From positions 62,001 to 126,000 of the forward strand of contig CAJJDP010000048.1 of NCBI GenBank assembly GCA_905182995.1: DNA of 64,000 bases, read 5' to 3'. Position 1 is the first letter of the stretch, and the number at the start of each line of letters is the position of its first letter. Both the position numbers and the translations under genes were made by a program. This stretch comes from Paramecium octaurelia (Eukaryota > Ciliophora > Oligohymenophorea > Peniculida > Parameciidae). The notes below the pieces were generated by a model. That model saw only the letters and a program-made list of their open reading frames with translations. It was not told the origin of the DNA and made no database searches. Positions 35,583-47,150 of the stretch are shown one piece after another.

Positions 35583-37143
35583 TCATTAATCATCCTAATC
35601 AACTGGTAAATTGGTTAAATCTAATTCTTTTCCTGATATTTTTTTGTAGGCATTCAACACTTATTAAGTCTCACCTTCAAAATGGGATTATGGGTCGAAT
35701 GAACTTGAAATGAAGATGTTATCTTTGGATCCATCATCAGTTGGCACATAAACATCAGAAACCTTTTGATATTTATTATTAAAATTACAGTGACGAATTT
35801 CTCCAAGACTGGGCCGACGATTTCAAATGCTGGTTCTAATTCCTTTTCTGGATTATTGGTTTCCACATTGGTACTCAAAATGGCAATGAAGAATCCTTTC
35901 TTGCAAACATTATGAACATCACTAACCATCATAACATAAATATCTAATCTAATTAAAATAATATATCTACCATTCTTTCTGCCTGTTTATCTTTATGGAA
36001 TGATAACTTGAACTGATGGTAAATTCTTTGTGTTTGGAATTGGGTGATTGAGAATGCAAATGCATCTGACAATCTTTCCGATAGATTTCACTTTATTTGA
36101 TAATTTTGCTTTTAATGCATATGATGGATCAGCAATAATCATCTTGCAATTAATTTATTCTAATCCCATCAATTCCTTGACTTTCTCTGATTTTAATCCA
36201 CATACCTAAATTAAATATTTTTTTATACTTTTCCATCTCCATCAAAGAGCACTTCATCCAAGTCAGCATTCAACATAAATGTACCACCATTTACAGCAGC
36301 CATTCTAGAGAATCCTTCTGGAATACCTCCCAATCCGTAAATTGGATAGATGAATGGACTATCACCATATCTGCCAATACTATCCATATACAATTTGATC
36401 TTTTCGATTGTTTAAATTGCTGGCTTATCTAAGAATTGATCATTTGAGTATAATGCAACAGCATGACCAATGAAATCAATTGTATTTGGCTCTAATTCGA
36501 ATTTCTTTAGCAATTAAGCACATGACATTTGATTCAGATTCAAACCTATGATATTAATCACATTTTACCATCATGAGTCTTGGGGTTGCTTGCTTCATAA
36601 TTGGACACATAGGCCAAGAATTTCTAGCATCTTCTCTTTTCAAACATACCCATCAAGTCAGATTTAAGGGCTTCTGAAGCTGTTGCTGGAACCTAATCTT
36701 TTTATTATGATATTTACTTTCTCGATCTTGCCACCTCCCTTGCTAAACAAACCAGCCTCCTTCATTTGGAATACATATGTGCCATCAATAGCCTTCCATT
36801 CCAAATAACGAGCCACTTTGGTCTTAAGCAAGATCTTAACAAGCTATCCATTTGCCATCACAAACTTGGGAATCAAATCGATATTCCAATCTCTATTCTA
36901 ACCTTTTCAAATTGATAATTGATACATACCTAATTGTTATGGAAACTGTTATCCAGCCTTAAACAATTTCCAAAGGTTAGTTAAATTTAGAGATGCACCC
37001 TCTCCTCCATAATAGGGGTTACGATCCATGTGAAACACTCTCTTTCCTTCCATACTTAGTAATCCACTAAGAATGCACTCGATCAAACCAGTTCCGCACA
37101 CAACGACATCGTAATTAGGATTTATTGGCTCTTAAGTATCCAT
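35583..37143 (-). CDS. GDI: Rab GDP-dissociation inhibitor
   Basis: Seven exons; introns at 35763-35788, 35944-35970, 36206-36228, 36546-36568, 36693-36717 and 36903-36929; 470 codons, the usual ~450. Family motifs in order: [138 protein letters not shown], and [23 protein letters not shown] extracts prenylated GDP-bound Rabs from membranes and recycles them. Lacks the insert typical of REP. Full length, no defect seen. Confidence 0.95.
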
Positions 37144-38480
37144 TCTTAAATAAAAATATTTATGAAAAATGAGGGAAGCCACTCGAACCTAAATTTATAT
37201 CAAATGACGTAGAGAAAATTAGGAGATTCCAAAAAAATGACAGCTTTACCAAGAAATATACATAAAATATTATTTGTAATGAGCATCTTTCTTACATTTT
37301 CACTTTATGGAATATAAATTGAATTCCTCAGAAAAACAAACTTTTAAATACTAATACAATAATTTTTATATTCCATTCAATTCAATGCATCGTTAACCTC
37401 AATTCGAAATATCTAATTGAAATATCATTTAATTACTTTCTTTCTTTTAATGATTCCCAATCTACAAAAAATTCAAATTATTCTAAACCTCTTTATAATG
37501 CAAATGATAAACGATTATTGAAATACGAAAGAATTAAATTACTGAATTATTCATAAAATATTTATTAAAAATAATAAGCATAATATAAGTGTTGATTTTG
37601 TAGATAAAAATTTAGAAATCTATTAGAATTACTTAATTACTTACTCTGAATAGAGTAAATATGCAATGTTTGAACAATCATGATCATTAATGAACGATTA
37701 TTAAACGAAATATTTTTGTGTATTTAAAAGAATATTGTTAAATTTGGTTTTAAAAAATTTCTACAAAGAATGATTGATCCCAATACTAAAAAACACTATT
37801 ATTATGAAATAATCTCAATAATGTGAAATCCTATTATAGATGATAAATTTATAAGCGATTCTCTTATGTATTTTTCTTTATAATCATTAGGTTATTTCAT
37901 TTCTTGCTAGCTTATTATTATTTAACCTTTTTTGTATTAGAATTTAATATGATTTATGTATATTCTTAAAGAATAATTTAAATGATAAAGAAAATTTTTA
38001 ACAAATTCCATTTTACGTTTTGTTTTCACAGCATAAAGAAAAAAGAAAGATTTAGAAAATTAATTTTCTTTTTGCTCTTTAGAAAAAACAAAAAATTCTT
38101 GTTGATTTTCCATTTGAACATTACTTATTTATAAATAAGGATTCATATTATATAAATTAATGAATTTTTTTCATTTATCTATATCAACAATCTTATTGCA
38201 CAGCCACAATGACCATTCTGTTATTCTTTTTATTTCGTTTTCTTAATCAAAGTAAATATTTCAAGAGATGAATGAAAAATTTAATAATTTAAGACTGTTG
38301 TTATTTTTTTAAATATAATATATAAATAAATGAAAAAAATTTAGTAAATTTCAAATTTTTATTAATAAAAATAAGAGTATCTCTCTCAACTTTTATTTAT
38401 TATTTTGTAGACTTAAAACCATGTTTGAACTATTTTAAAGAGAGGGGAATTAGGATTGATCGCAATATAAAAGATAAAAT
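37144..38480. other. 1.3-kb AT-rich gap containing an orphan ORF
   Basis: The largest gap between assigned genes. It holds one TGA-free minus-strand reading frame (37382-38146, listed separately). The stretches 37144-37381 and 38147-38480 show no gene, tRNA-like or repeat structure. Confidence 0.6.
37382..38146 (-). CDS. orphan ORF, Phe/Ile/Asn/Gln-rich
   Basis: 255 codons from an ATG to a TGA with no interruption, which is not common by chance in this base composition but is possible (chance of a few percent per frame). The protein is rich in Phe, Ile, Tyr, Asn and Gln, the amino acids favoured by AT-rich codons. It includes helical pieces such as GLEQFEFFVDWESLKERKQ. No domain, signal peptide or membrane segment is recognised. 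Several in-frame GTA...TAG stretches could be introns without changing the frame. It is either a fast-evolving gene or spurious. Confidence 0.4.
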
Positions 38481-39984
38481 TCATTGAAATTTGTATCCCT
38501 CAAATAAGCATTAAACACTTTTTCTTCTGATAAGAGAAGCTGCATCTTCTTAAGGTTCGCTATCAGCGGAGATCTAGCTTTGAAAATCGAAATTTCCATC
38601 TATACTCTAAATAATATAATTTAAAAGTTATACTCCAGGGACATATTATGATTTGATTTCTTTGTTGATCAACTTGCCCCAAGGATAGCCTTTCAGCCAT
38701 TAGTGTTCAAAGATCTCTTCAATTCCGTTATTGCCTAATCTTTATTAAGGCTTTCTAATGAGTAACTAAAGAATGATAATATTAAAAGAGTACTCTATTT
38801 ATAAAGTCTTAGGCTTTAAGCGAGAATCTTTCATCTTTGATTTAAACTTATTTGGCTAAGATCTAGTCTCTAATTTCTTATCTATTCTTGCCATTATATG
38901 GTCTTTTGCCAAGGAGTAATTCATAGGCAATAACTCCAAGTGCATAGTAATCGACAGGGAATGAATGGTCGAGTCTGCACATAACTTCAGGTGCCATATA
39001 TCCTGGAGTTCCTGAAGTGTCACTAGCAGTTGAATCTTTGTTTAATCTAGCAACTCCCAAATCAGTTAGTCTTAAGAATCCGTCTTTATCGAAGACAAGA
39101 TTTTCAGGCTTTACATCTCTGTGGATGATACCATTTTGATGCAAATATTAGAGAGCCAATAAGATGCAACAGACAAAAAACTCTTTGGGTATAAATTAAT
39201 GGATTACTTGTTTATTCTTCAGAGAATCTGGTGTTTCTACCAATATGATATCTTAGGTCTCCTCCTCTTAATAAATCCAATACCAAGTATAAGTTTTCTC
39301 TGTCTTAATATGCATAATGCATGTTGACTAGAAAAGGATGTTTGAGATGTTCGAGTAAGTACTTTTCATTCATCACAGAGTTAACAGACCTTTTGGAGAT
39401 GATTCTATTAAGGATTGAAATAAGAAGGATACTTAGATTTTAGCATTTCCTTCAGAGCATATTCTTATCTGTTGGATTTCATTTCAACTCTCCAAACCTT
39501 TCCAAAACCACCTTTTCCAATTACATATAGAAATTTGAAAGAATGTCTTCCGATTACTAGGATATATTCTAATAGGTTTACCATTTTCCTTGGGAGGGGA
39601 GGATTCAAGAGAGGTCTTTCTGGTCCGAGAATTATTAACCATTGTGGTTGAAGTAGTATTATTGATTTATTTGCCACTATAATAACTGTGATGAATGACA
39701 TGATTTGATTGTTGTCTTGATATTTATTTAGAGACGACAGCTTATTATACCAAGATTGCCTTCTGATCAATTGTTCTTTTAGAAACAGGTGAACTTTCAT
39801 CAACCACCAACGAATTTTTGATACTCAACATTGAAGATGATCTTTTTCGAGCACAGATTAAGCAGCTTTTTTGATTGCATTGACAAAGAGATTCCACTTT
39901 CTTGCTAATCTTGAACTTGATCTTTGACAGTGGATTATGTTAAGAATGCTGAGGTGGCATTATGTCTTTTAATGAGACATGCAT
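38481..39984 (-). CDS. AGC-type serine/threonine protein kinase
   Basis: Five exons; introns at 38766-38793, 39183-39207, 39405-39432 and 39557-39581; 466 codons, fewer by 9 if an in-frame stretch near 38606-38632 is also an intron. The N-terminal ~125 residues are basic and disordered. Kinase domain: glycine loop VIGKGGFGKVWRVE, VAIK-type Lys in YALKEMLKSK, HPFLVNMHYAYQD, catalytic loop HRDVKPENLVFD, DLG in place of DFG (RLTDLGVARL), GTPGYMAPEV, and DYYALGVIAYELLLGKRPY. The QRLGNNGIEEIFEHQWLKG end is typical of AGC kinases. The hydrophobic motif is not obvious. It starts 54 nt from the divergent coiled-coil gene. Confidence 0.92.
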
Positions 39985-40038
39985 ATTATTTAATTATTAA
40001 TGAAAACTCAAACAAATAAAAACTACTCCCATAGACAA
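39985..40038. promoter_or_regulatory. 54-nt shared region between divergent genes
   Basis: Between the start codons of the AGC kinase (minus) and a small coiled-coil protein (plus). AT-rich, no recognisable motif. Both promoters must lie here. Inferred from spacing alone. Confidence 0.35.
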
Positions 40039-40505
40039 ATGTTTATTATTAGAAATGAATCAGCCGCGATTCTAAGAAGACATCAGTATTGTCAGCCTTC
40101 ACTTTAAACTCCCGTTTCTTTTTTTGTTCATGGCCAATCCTTGGCTCCTCCCAAACAAAAGAATCTCAACAATCCAACTCCCAGAGAAATCAAATTCAAG
40201 ACTACTCTTAAATAAGTAAAACGATTATTATCATTCTCTGCTAGCTTAAACTAAAATTATCCTTATTAAAAAAGGAATAGCAGGAAATCAAGTAATAAGT
40301 CATTCAAAATTCATTGATTTTCAAATCTAATTTACAATAAATCAAATCCACTCAAGAATTTAATATTAAATCAATTGAATAATATTTTTCTTTATAAACT
40401 AAGTATCAAATCCTCTCAATAAATATAAGGTTCTTTTAAGAAGACATTTCGAAATTAAAACAACAAATTGAACTGATCAATTTCTAGGTTGCAGGAATGC
40501 TATGA
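40039..40505 (+). CDS. small coiled-coil protein
   Basis: Two exons with an intron at 40216-40244 (29 nt); 146 codons. N-terminal ~58 residues are basic and proline-containing (KQKNLNNPTPREIKFKTTLK). The rest is a coiled coil (LKLKLSLLKKEQQEIKQQ, DISKLKQQIELINFQV). No family recognised. The predicted frame was chosen because it alone stays open after splicing. Confidence 0.6.
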
Positions 40506-40706
40506 ACTAAATATTTGTATTAAAAGATATCATTTTTTTAATTATCATCTATCTATTTCACAAAATTATATTATTTAAAATCTATTGCCATACTAAATTT
40601 ACAAAAAGGACCAAACTTAAATGAAGGATCAGCCAATTAAAAGATTTTGTAATTAAGAACTCAATTGTAGAAACATAATAGAAATAAAATGTATTTTATT
40701 GTAAAT

Positions 40707-42133
40707 TCAAATTAAATGGTTATGTTCTTCAGGTTGTTTATGCAACTGTTTAATTGCATCTTTTTATTTCTTGACGTTTTTTTCTTAATTTGGTAATGCT
40801 CCTATCGATAAGCAAACTCCAATTCCTGCCAATACTAAATATATAATATCAACATCTCTCATTCTATCTTTCTCCCCCTTTAAAAAAGTATAAACAAATC
40901 CTGATAACATAGGTACCGTTGCCATGCAGATATTTTCAATAATCCCCAATATTCCCAAAGCAGTAGCTCTTAATATCACATATAAAATACCTAACATATT
41001 TTCAGGGACAGTTGATTACAATGCAGGCATCAGAATACTTGAATAGCAAGCATAAGACAATCCCAAAGTTATCAAACTTCACATAGATAGAAAATATAAA
41101 TTACGCGAAAACTGACATATAGTTGGGATGTCTAGAGTGAGGCATATAATAGAGTTGTAGATGTGATAAAAAGAACATTAAAGTCGAAATGAAAATGAGA
41201 ACCTGCCTTTTGTGAGAAAAAGTGTCACTGATTTTTCCAATTATAGGAGATGAGATGGCTATGAATAATTTAGAGATTTCATTACCAGCCACAATATATC
41301 CAACAGTGACTATTCTACCAGCATGCATGATACTAAATCCGAATCTCTCATGATAAAATTTATTAGCATTATCTAAGAATGGAACATAGGCTGCTAACAT
41401 CAATGTAGTGATCAAACTCATCTTCACAAATGGCTTACTAAGCTTAACTAATTTAGATCGCCGAATTACATTTAGATAATGAAACCTCTTCGTCTGGTTC
41501 CTCTGCCAAACATACATCATATTTAGTGTCTAAATATATCATTAGCAATCCAGATAAGAATGACTATAGGATAAGTTTATTCTTTATACCAAAGTGCATA
41601 ATGATACTCCAAAAAGCAAAGGCAACTCTAAGGAATGAGTTTTTTCAAATAAGTAAGGTGATAAAAATGAATTCAGAGCTGCTGCCAATTCTGGAACTGT
41701 TAAAATCAACCCCATTGCTGTTCCTAAACAATATGGCATCCTTCTGGCAATCACCTTAAACACTGCTATGTGTAATAAGTCACTTGCTATCCCAAAAATT
41801 GCCCTCCCTACTAACATCATGTAATATTTTTAATAGCATCCCCCAAATGCTATAAATATTTATGAAAGTCCAAGCATTAATGAAAATGTAAATACCTATT
41901 TATTGTAGAATTCGTACTCCCCATCTTCCTCCCATCCTATCTATCATGATACCTCCTCCAATAGATAATCCTATGTTAGGTACTGCAAATATGCTGTATA
42001 ATAAATTGAATTATGTTTAGGTTAGTTTAAACTCTTTTTCTATTGGAATCTCTAACGCCTAAGGAATATCAAAGGCATAATTATTCCCAACCATTAATAA
42101 TATTGCAAAACCTATTATCAGTCGATCAATCAT
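40707..42133 (-). CDS. MFS transporter
   Basis: Five exons; introns at 41077-41104, 41448-41469, 41564-41589 and 41896-41917; 443 codons. About 12 hydrophobic helices. Helices 1-2: RLIIGFAILLMVGNNYAFD, then SIFAVPNIGLSIGGGIMIDR with the MFS loop GGRWG. Helices 3-4: FTFSLMLGLSQIFIAFGGC and MMLVGRAIFGIASDLLHIA. The large central loop is charged (DTKYDVCLAEEPDEEVSL). Second half: MHAGRIVTVGYIVAG, IIGKISDTFSHKRQVLIFIS, and a last helix DIIYLVLAGIGVCLSIGAL. It resembles the MFSD1/lysosomal peptide-transporter type in the loop 2-3 pattern; substrate unknown. Confidence 0.86.
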
Positions 42134-42826
42134 CCGTTTTTATATATATTTCTAATATTAAATTCTTGGTATTATAACCAATCAAATTTTGATGACCTTT
42201 ACATTTATATCATCAGGTTGTAAACTTAGACTCCTAATTTTAGACTCGATAGATATTAAAAAAATATAATAGTATATTATTACTCAAAATAATTATTATC
42301 TTAATTGATTTCAGTATTAGTTCGAGATATTCTTTAAATATTACTGATTTATTGTAAATTTACATTCTTATTTATATTTATATTACTTTCAAAGGAATTA
42401 TTTAATAGAAAACAAGATCAAAGTTCTCTTTTTGGAGGCTAATTCATAATTTTAATCATCATTAGTAGACATTATCAAGATTCTTAAATATAATCTAAAC
42501 AGTATAAATTTTTTGGTTTTTTTTTATAATTTTTAACTTAACTTTAACTTATTGAAGATAGTATTAAATTTTAATGTTTAGACTATGTCCTTAGAATAAT
42601 TGAAAACTCAAATAAGGATAATGAAAAATACTCTAAAGCAATTAATTTAACTAAAGAATCTTAAAAATTTATAGAAACACAAAACAACAAACTAATAAAA
42701 TGAAGAAAGACCAGAGAAATGGATAGAAAATTAAGGGAAATATTAAAATTGTACAGAAATAGTATTAAATCATTTATATATTAGTTAATTTATAATTATA
42801 TCAACTATAATTAAAAAAATTAATTA
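42134..42826. other. 693-nt gap; possible upstream exon at 42585
   Basis: No gene from 42134 to about 42580. From ATG 42585 a frame reads as a charged helical peptide (MSLEQLKTQIRIMKNTLK). If a 23-nt GTA...TAG stretch at about 42763-42785 is spliced out, this frame runs directly into the SHQ1 start in phase. It could be a 5' extension of SHQ1 or chance. Confidence 0.4.
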
Positions 42827-44038
42827 ATGCCTCTTATTACTCCTGAATTTTTTATTGAACAAGACGAAAAGCACATCATAATTAAACTCAGACTACCTTA
42901 TGTTAAGCCAACTAAATCGGAATTCAGTATGATTGGGAAGTCATTTAGTTTTTTTCTGAAACCATACTTACTCTAATTAACATTTAATGAATTTCTTAAA
43001 GATGCTGAATAACCAGCTAAGGCAATTTATGATCCAGAAACCTATTATCTAAAGGTTTATCTAGAAAAATTGAATGCAGGAGAACATTTTACTGAACTTG
43101 ATATGATTGGACTGCTTATGAATAAGAAATCCAAAAAAAATAAATAATTTTAAGGCAAATTAATTTAGGTAATAGAAAGCACAAATGATAAAGAGGAGGG
43201 TTAAAATATTGATTAAAATCCAGAAGATCAATTACAAGGATATGTGAACCCTTTTTGTTATGGATTTAATAATCAATATAAAGATGTATTTGATGATTTA
43301 GAGGAAGAATTATATGAAATGGCCATTCTAGATCCTAAATAGATTGCTATATAAGATAGAAGATTGATGGCACTGTAATATGTTTAATAATAATTTGACA
43401 AAGATGCCTATTTATTTGATTTACTTGAAAATGAATAGGTAGATGAAGTATTAGTATATGAATTCTAATTCCAAAAATAATTTACAATTGACGAAATTAA
43501 TAAAATTAGTAAACTTGGCAAACGAGAGTACTTAATTGAGAATAAAGAACTATGCTTATTTGGAATTATCGATATTTTGTTTGCATATTTATACGAAAAT
43601 AATTTATTTTAAGGCGACTTAAGTTAGGAATCTGCCATAACCATAAATTAATTGAGTTCTTAATTTTAGGCATTTTATATAGAGAATAGTTTAGAAAATA
43701 TTTTGATTAACAATTATTAAAGAGCAATAACATTTCCGATGATTCGAAGCTTTGAAGTCTGTGTTAAGACTAAGAACCTTCTAGTTGAGGTTCTTGAAAA
43801 TAAAATAAATTTAATCAAAATATTAGTTGCAGTAGAAGGACTATTTTCCAAAGCTAAACCTAGAAATTATTTAAACTTAATTTACGTTTAAGATTATATT
43901 GTGTGGGCTTAAACTCTCAAGGAGGATGAATTAAAGATTTTATCAAAATAACTAAAATAAATACAAATAAACAAATCTTAGCTTTAATTGAATATCCCAG
44001 AAATTGAACATGAAGCACTCCAGTAATTTTAAGAATGA
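42827..44038 (+). CDS. SHQ1: SHQ1, H/ACA snoRNP assembly factor
   Basis: Single exon of 404 codons. The N-terminal CS-like domain is diagnostic: MPLITPEFFIEQDEKHIIIK, LRLPYVKPTKSEFSMIG, SFSFFLKPYLLQLTF and ETYYLKVYLEKLNAGEHF. The helical SHQ1-specific domain follows: YGFNNQYKDVFDDLEEELY with the family's YGF...L motif, LDPKQIAIQDRRLM, LFGIIDILFAYLYEN and RNYLNLIYVQDYIVWAQTL. SHQ1 chaperones dyskerin/Cbf5 before H/ACA RNP assembly, acting as an RNA mimic. Length fits the compact protist members. Confidence 0.9.
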
Positions 44039-44083
44039 AAGAAAACATAAATTATGTTTTGTTTTAAATGTTTGAAATAATAT

Positions 44084-47061
44084 TCACAATAATTCTTAAA
44101 TCAAATTTAATTCGAATTCTAGAACGCAAGGTCTATTACTCATAATTGATGTAATTGCATCATCTTAGTTCATAATTCCATTTTTATGATAGCAAGGTTT
44201 ATAATTGTAACTCTTAATCAATTCTGGATTTATTGGTTTATTTGTTTTTATTTCTAATTGGAATCCTTCTAATAAACTTTGATTTAAATTTGGTCCATAG
44301 AATCCCATGTTGCAATTTTTCTAAAATTCTTTGCCTTATTCTATTAGTTAATTCCAAAATTGACAGAAGTTTTAAATGAACTCTTCCGGTTTGCTCTCAA
44401 AACTAATTTCCAAATGATGGTCTTTTCCAAATTTCCACCCATTATTCTTAATGAAATCATTGTATTTAGTCTTTAAATTAAATAAGATATTCTTACCTTC
44501 ATTTTTATTTTTTCTTAAACCGACATTTCATGTTTGTATTTTAGTGAGTCAAAGTTTCTGTAAAATGTACATTTGATATTTACAACAGTAGGATTTTGAG
44601 GGATGTTGAGCTTATAGGAATCGGACTTGATTTTATCATAATTTTTGAAAGGAGTAACTTGTTTTCCATTAAAATATGCTATTGCTTTGTTATAAACCAA
44701 TTTTTACCTATATTCCAAATATACTGTGTATATAATTCTTCGAAGTCCTCGAAACATTTCTTCGATGGTGCCCACAGTTGATCATTTTGATAGCAATCAC
44801 TTTCACATACTTAATTATCTAAGGCTTTCCTTATTTTCTTATCTGACAACTTTTACTAGAGCAGTATCTCATTTACAGCATTTCTGTAAATTTAAAGATT
44901 ATATTCATCTAGAGAAGTAAGAGTTAAGAATTAATTATTCGAGTTTTATATAGAATCATCTAAAATCAATTCTTTCAGGATTCCAGGAATTTCATTTTGA
45001 ATAGATTATGGAAAATCACAAGTTATGCTGACTCCGCTCCCTAAATAAGTATTGTTATTAGTTAAATATCCATATTAATTATCCCAAGCATATTATAAAT
45101 CTTTAGGCAAGAATTAATCCACTATTCTTTGTATTTTATGCAATTATTAGGAGATAGAAATCTTAGTAATTGGGAAAATAAATGTAAAATCATCATCAAG
45201 TTCAATTGCCACATAATAGTCATAACCCTTATACTTATACTGAAATATGCCCTTATCACAATTACCATTTAAATTGCAGTCCTTCAAAATTTAATCTGAT
45301 ACTTGCTAATTCTTTAACCCAATAATCTCTTCAACATTTTTTCTTCTAATTTTAAGATTTCTTCTTACAATAACAAATTTCTTATTCTAATTTTAGAAAT
45401 AAAAAGTATCGTCCTTTAGCAAGCCTACTAGTTCTTTCAATTCACATATTTTGTTGAGCCGAGTTTTATTGGTTTCTTTTAGCTTTTTTGAATAGGTTTC
45501 TAATCTTTTTTTGTGCAAAGTTGCATATTCCTATTCTTCAGGTTGATTTTAAATAATATCAATTGCAACATGTGAGGGTGATGAGGCAGCCTTAGATGGA
45601 GACATAGTATTATTGTTTTCATCTAATAGCTTTGAGATTGATTAAACTTATTATTACTATTATTGTTATTATTACTATTATTATTGTTATTATAATAATT
45701 ATTATTATTACTGTTATTATTATTATTGCTATTATTATTATATTTGTTATTCATTCTTAAAATATTTCTCAATTGTGTATGTTTCTGGCTTCTTGATTAC
45801 TCCTTCAAATAGTATTGAGAGAATTTAACACAGTTATTCTACATATTGTTTCATTGTTAATCCTGTACACCTTTCTGATTTAATTGTAAAGTACTTATCT
45901 TTTTCTTTAGTTTAAACATTAAACACCTTATTTTATATTTTAGAACTTAAATTATTATTGTTTGACTTAATTTTATTAATTGATTATTGATCTAACTTGA
46001 ATTTTAAAGTAAATGTGAGACCTAGACCACTAAATTGTGGTTTGACAGTGTGATATCCAAATTTATCATCAAAACTGACTAAATCTTTTGAATCTAAGTA
46101 TTGGTTCATTTTGCAACATGTATCCAAAGCATCAATAATGGAAGTTTTTTCTAAATTGAGAAATTTGAATTTAAGATGATCTTCTCTATTGATCCAAACA
46201 ATATTTTATTTATCACTTGATTAGAGTACCATTCTATCAATAGGCCAATCTGGATGACGCAATCCTTTGAATATTTGATTGATAATCGCTTGATTTGGAT
46301 CCTTTTTCTTAAACAATTTGTCATTGATTTATAATTTTCTAACATCCTCTTGTGCCATGAATGTTAAATCATTATGTAAGGAATAGTTAATAATTGATTA
46401 TTTTGATAGAACTTAGAGTAACTCTTTGGTCAAAGCCTGTCTGTTTTACAGGGTAGAACCAAATCTCTACTTAGGGACATTTCTTCTGAGAACAAAAATA
46501 GATTCTTCTAAAAATGGTTTTACATCTTCTAGAATGGAGGAGGAAAGGGTGTAGGACATATCCTTAATTGGAGTACCTAAGTAACCTTTTTCTTTAACGA
46601 TGGGATCAAAAAGATCGCTATAGATCAGATATGAGCTTGGATCAACAGCAAAAAGGCCAGGTTTAGATTTGGGATTATCTTGAATGAGTTTGCAAATAGA
46701 TCTAAAATTATTTCCTTGATCAGTGATTTTATTTTTGCAGGCATAAAATTGCTCTTTTGTCAATTTTTTGATTGAACCTTGATGTTGGGACAAATTTGGA
46801 AATGGCAAGCAAAGGATTGGTTATTCTACTTTTTCTCTGTTGTCAATTTGTATTCCTGCCTCTTGTAATTCCTTTGGTGTACAGTGAACGGTGCACAAAT
46901 ATTTAATCTATGATATAATTAATTTAATGTAGTACAATATATATAATGGGATTTTTCATTTGATGATAGGATAGTGTAGTTACCAAATCTCCCAATATTT
47001 CTTCAATTTAATGTTTGTCTAGGTATGCTTTGGCTTTTCTTTAAATGTCTTATTAAGCCAT
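44084..47061 (-). CDS. docking-domain protein with two degenerate phosphagen-kinase-like regions
   Basis: Four exons; introns at 44471-44496 (26 nt), 44708-44724 (17 nt, unusually short) and 46908-46935 (28 nt); 969 codons. Residues ~1-45 (DIQRKAKAYLDKHQIEEILG, DLVTTLSYHQMKNPIIYI) form a PKA-RII/Dpy-30-type dimerisation-docking helix pair. Residues ~85-400 resemble guanidino (arginine/creatine) kinases: PFPNLSQHQG, LFAVDPSSYLIYSDLFDPIV, HPDWPIDRMV, WINREDHLKFKF and FGYHTVKPQFSGLGLTFTL. The reactive Cys and the GLRA Arg of the family are replaced. A polyglutamine linker (~430-460) leads to a second similar region (AWDNQYGYLTNNNTYLGSGV) that is more degenerate. Probably catalytically dead or altered; docking domains of this kind are common in ciliary proteins. 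Confidence 0.72.
45651..45757 (-). repeat. trinucleotide repeat coding polyglutamine
   Basis: On the minus strand the repeat reads TAA-TAA-TAA-TAG-CAA-TAA... in the frame that joins the two kinase-like regions. Interruptions are TAG, CAA, CAG and two TTA. Almost all interruptions are synonymous for Gln in this frame, supporting translation as polyQ rather than as polyN in the neighbouring frame. Confidence 0.8.
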
Positions 47062-47150
47062 AATTTATTTTATAATATATAATTATTGTTTATTATGGGG
47101 AATAATTAAATCCGTATAGATAACAGTGAAGTCAATGACGTAATAATAAT
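47062..47150. promoter_or_regulatory. 89-nt region between divergent genes
   Basis: Lies between the starts of the docking-domain phosphagen-kinase-like gene and the secreted NlpC/P60-like gene. AT-rich without a recognisable motif; promoter function is inferred only from position. Confidence 0.35.

Noticed and set aside
45603-45605. Separate gene starting at ATG 45605 for the second kinase-like region
   Set aside because: The frame stays open upstream through the polyQ tract into the first region without an intron, and total length after splicing is divisible by three; one gene is simpler.
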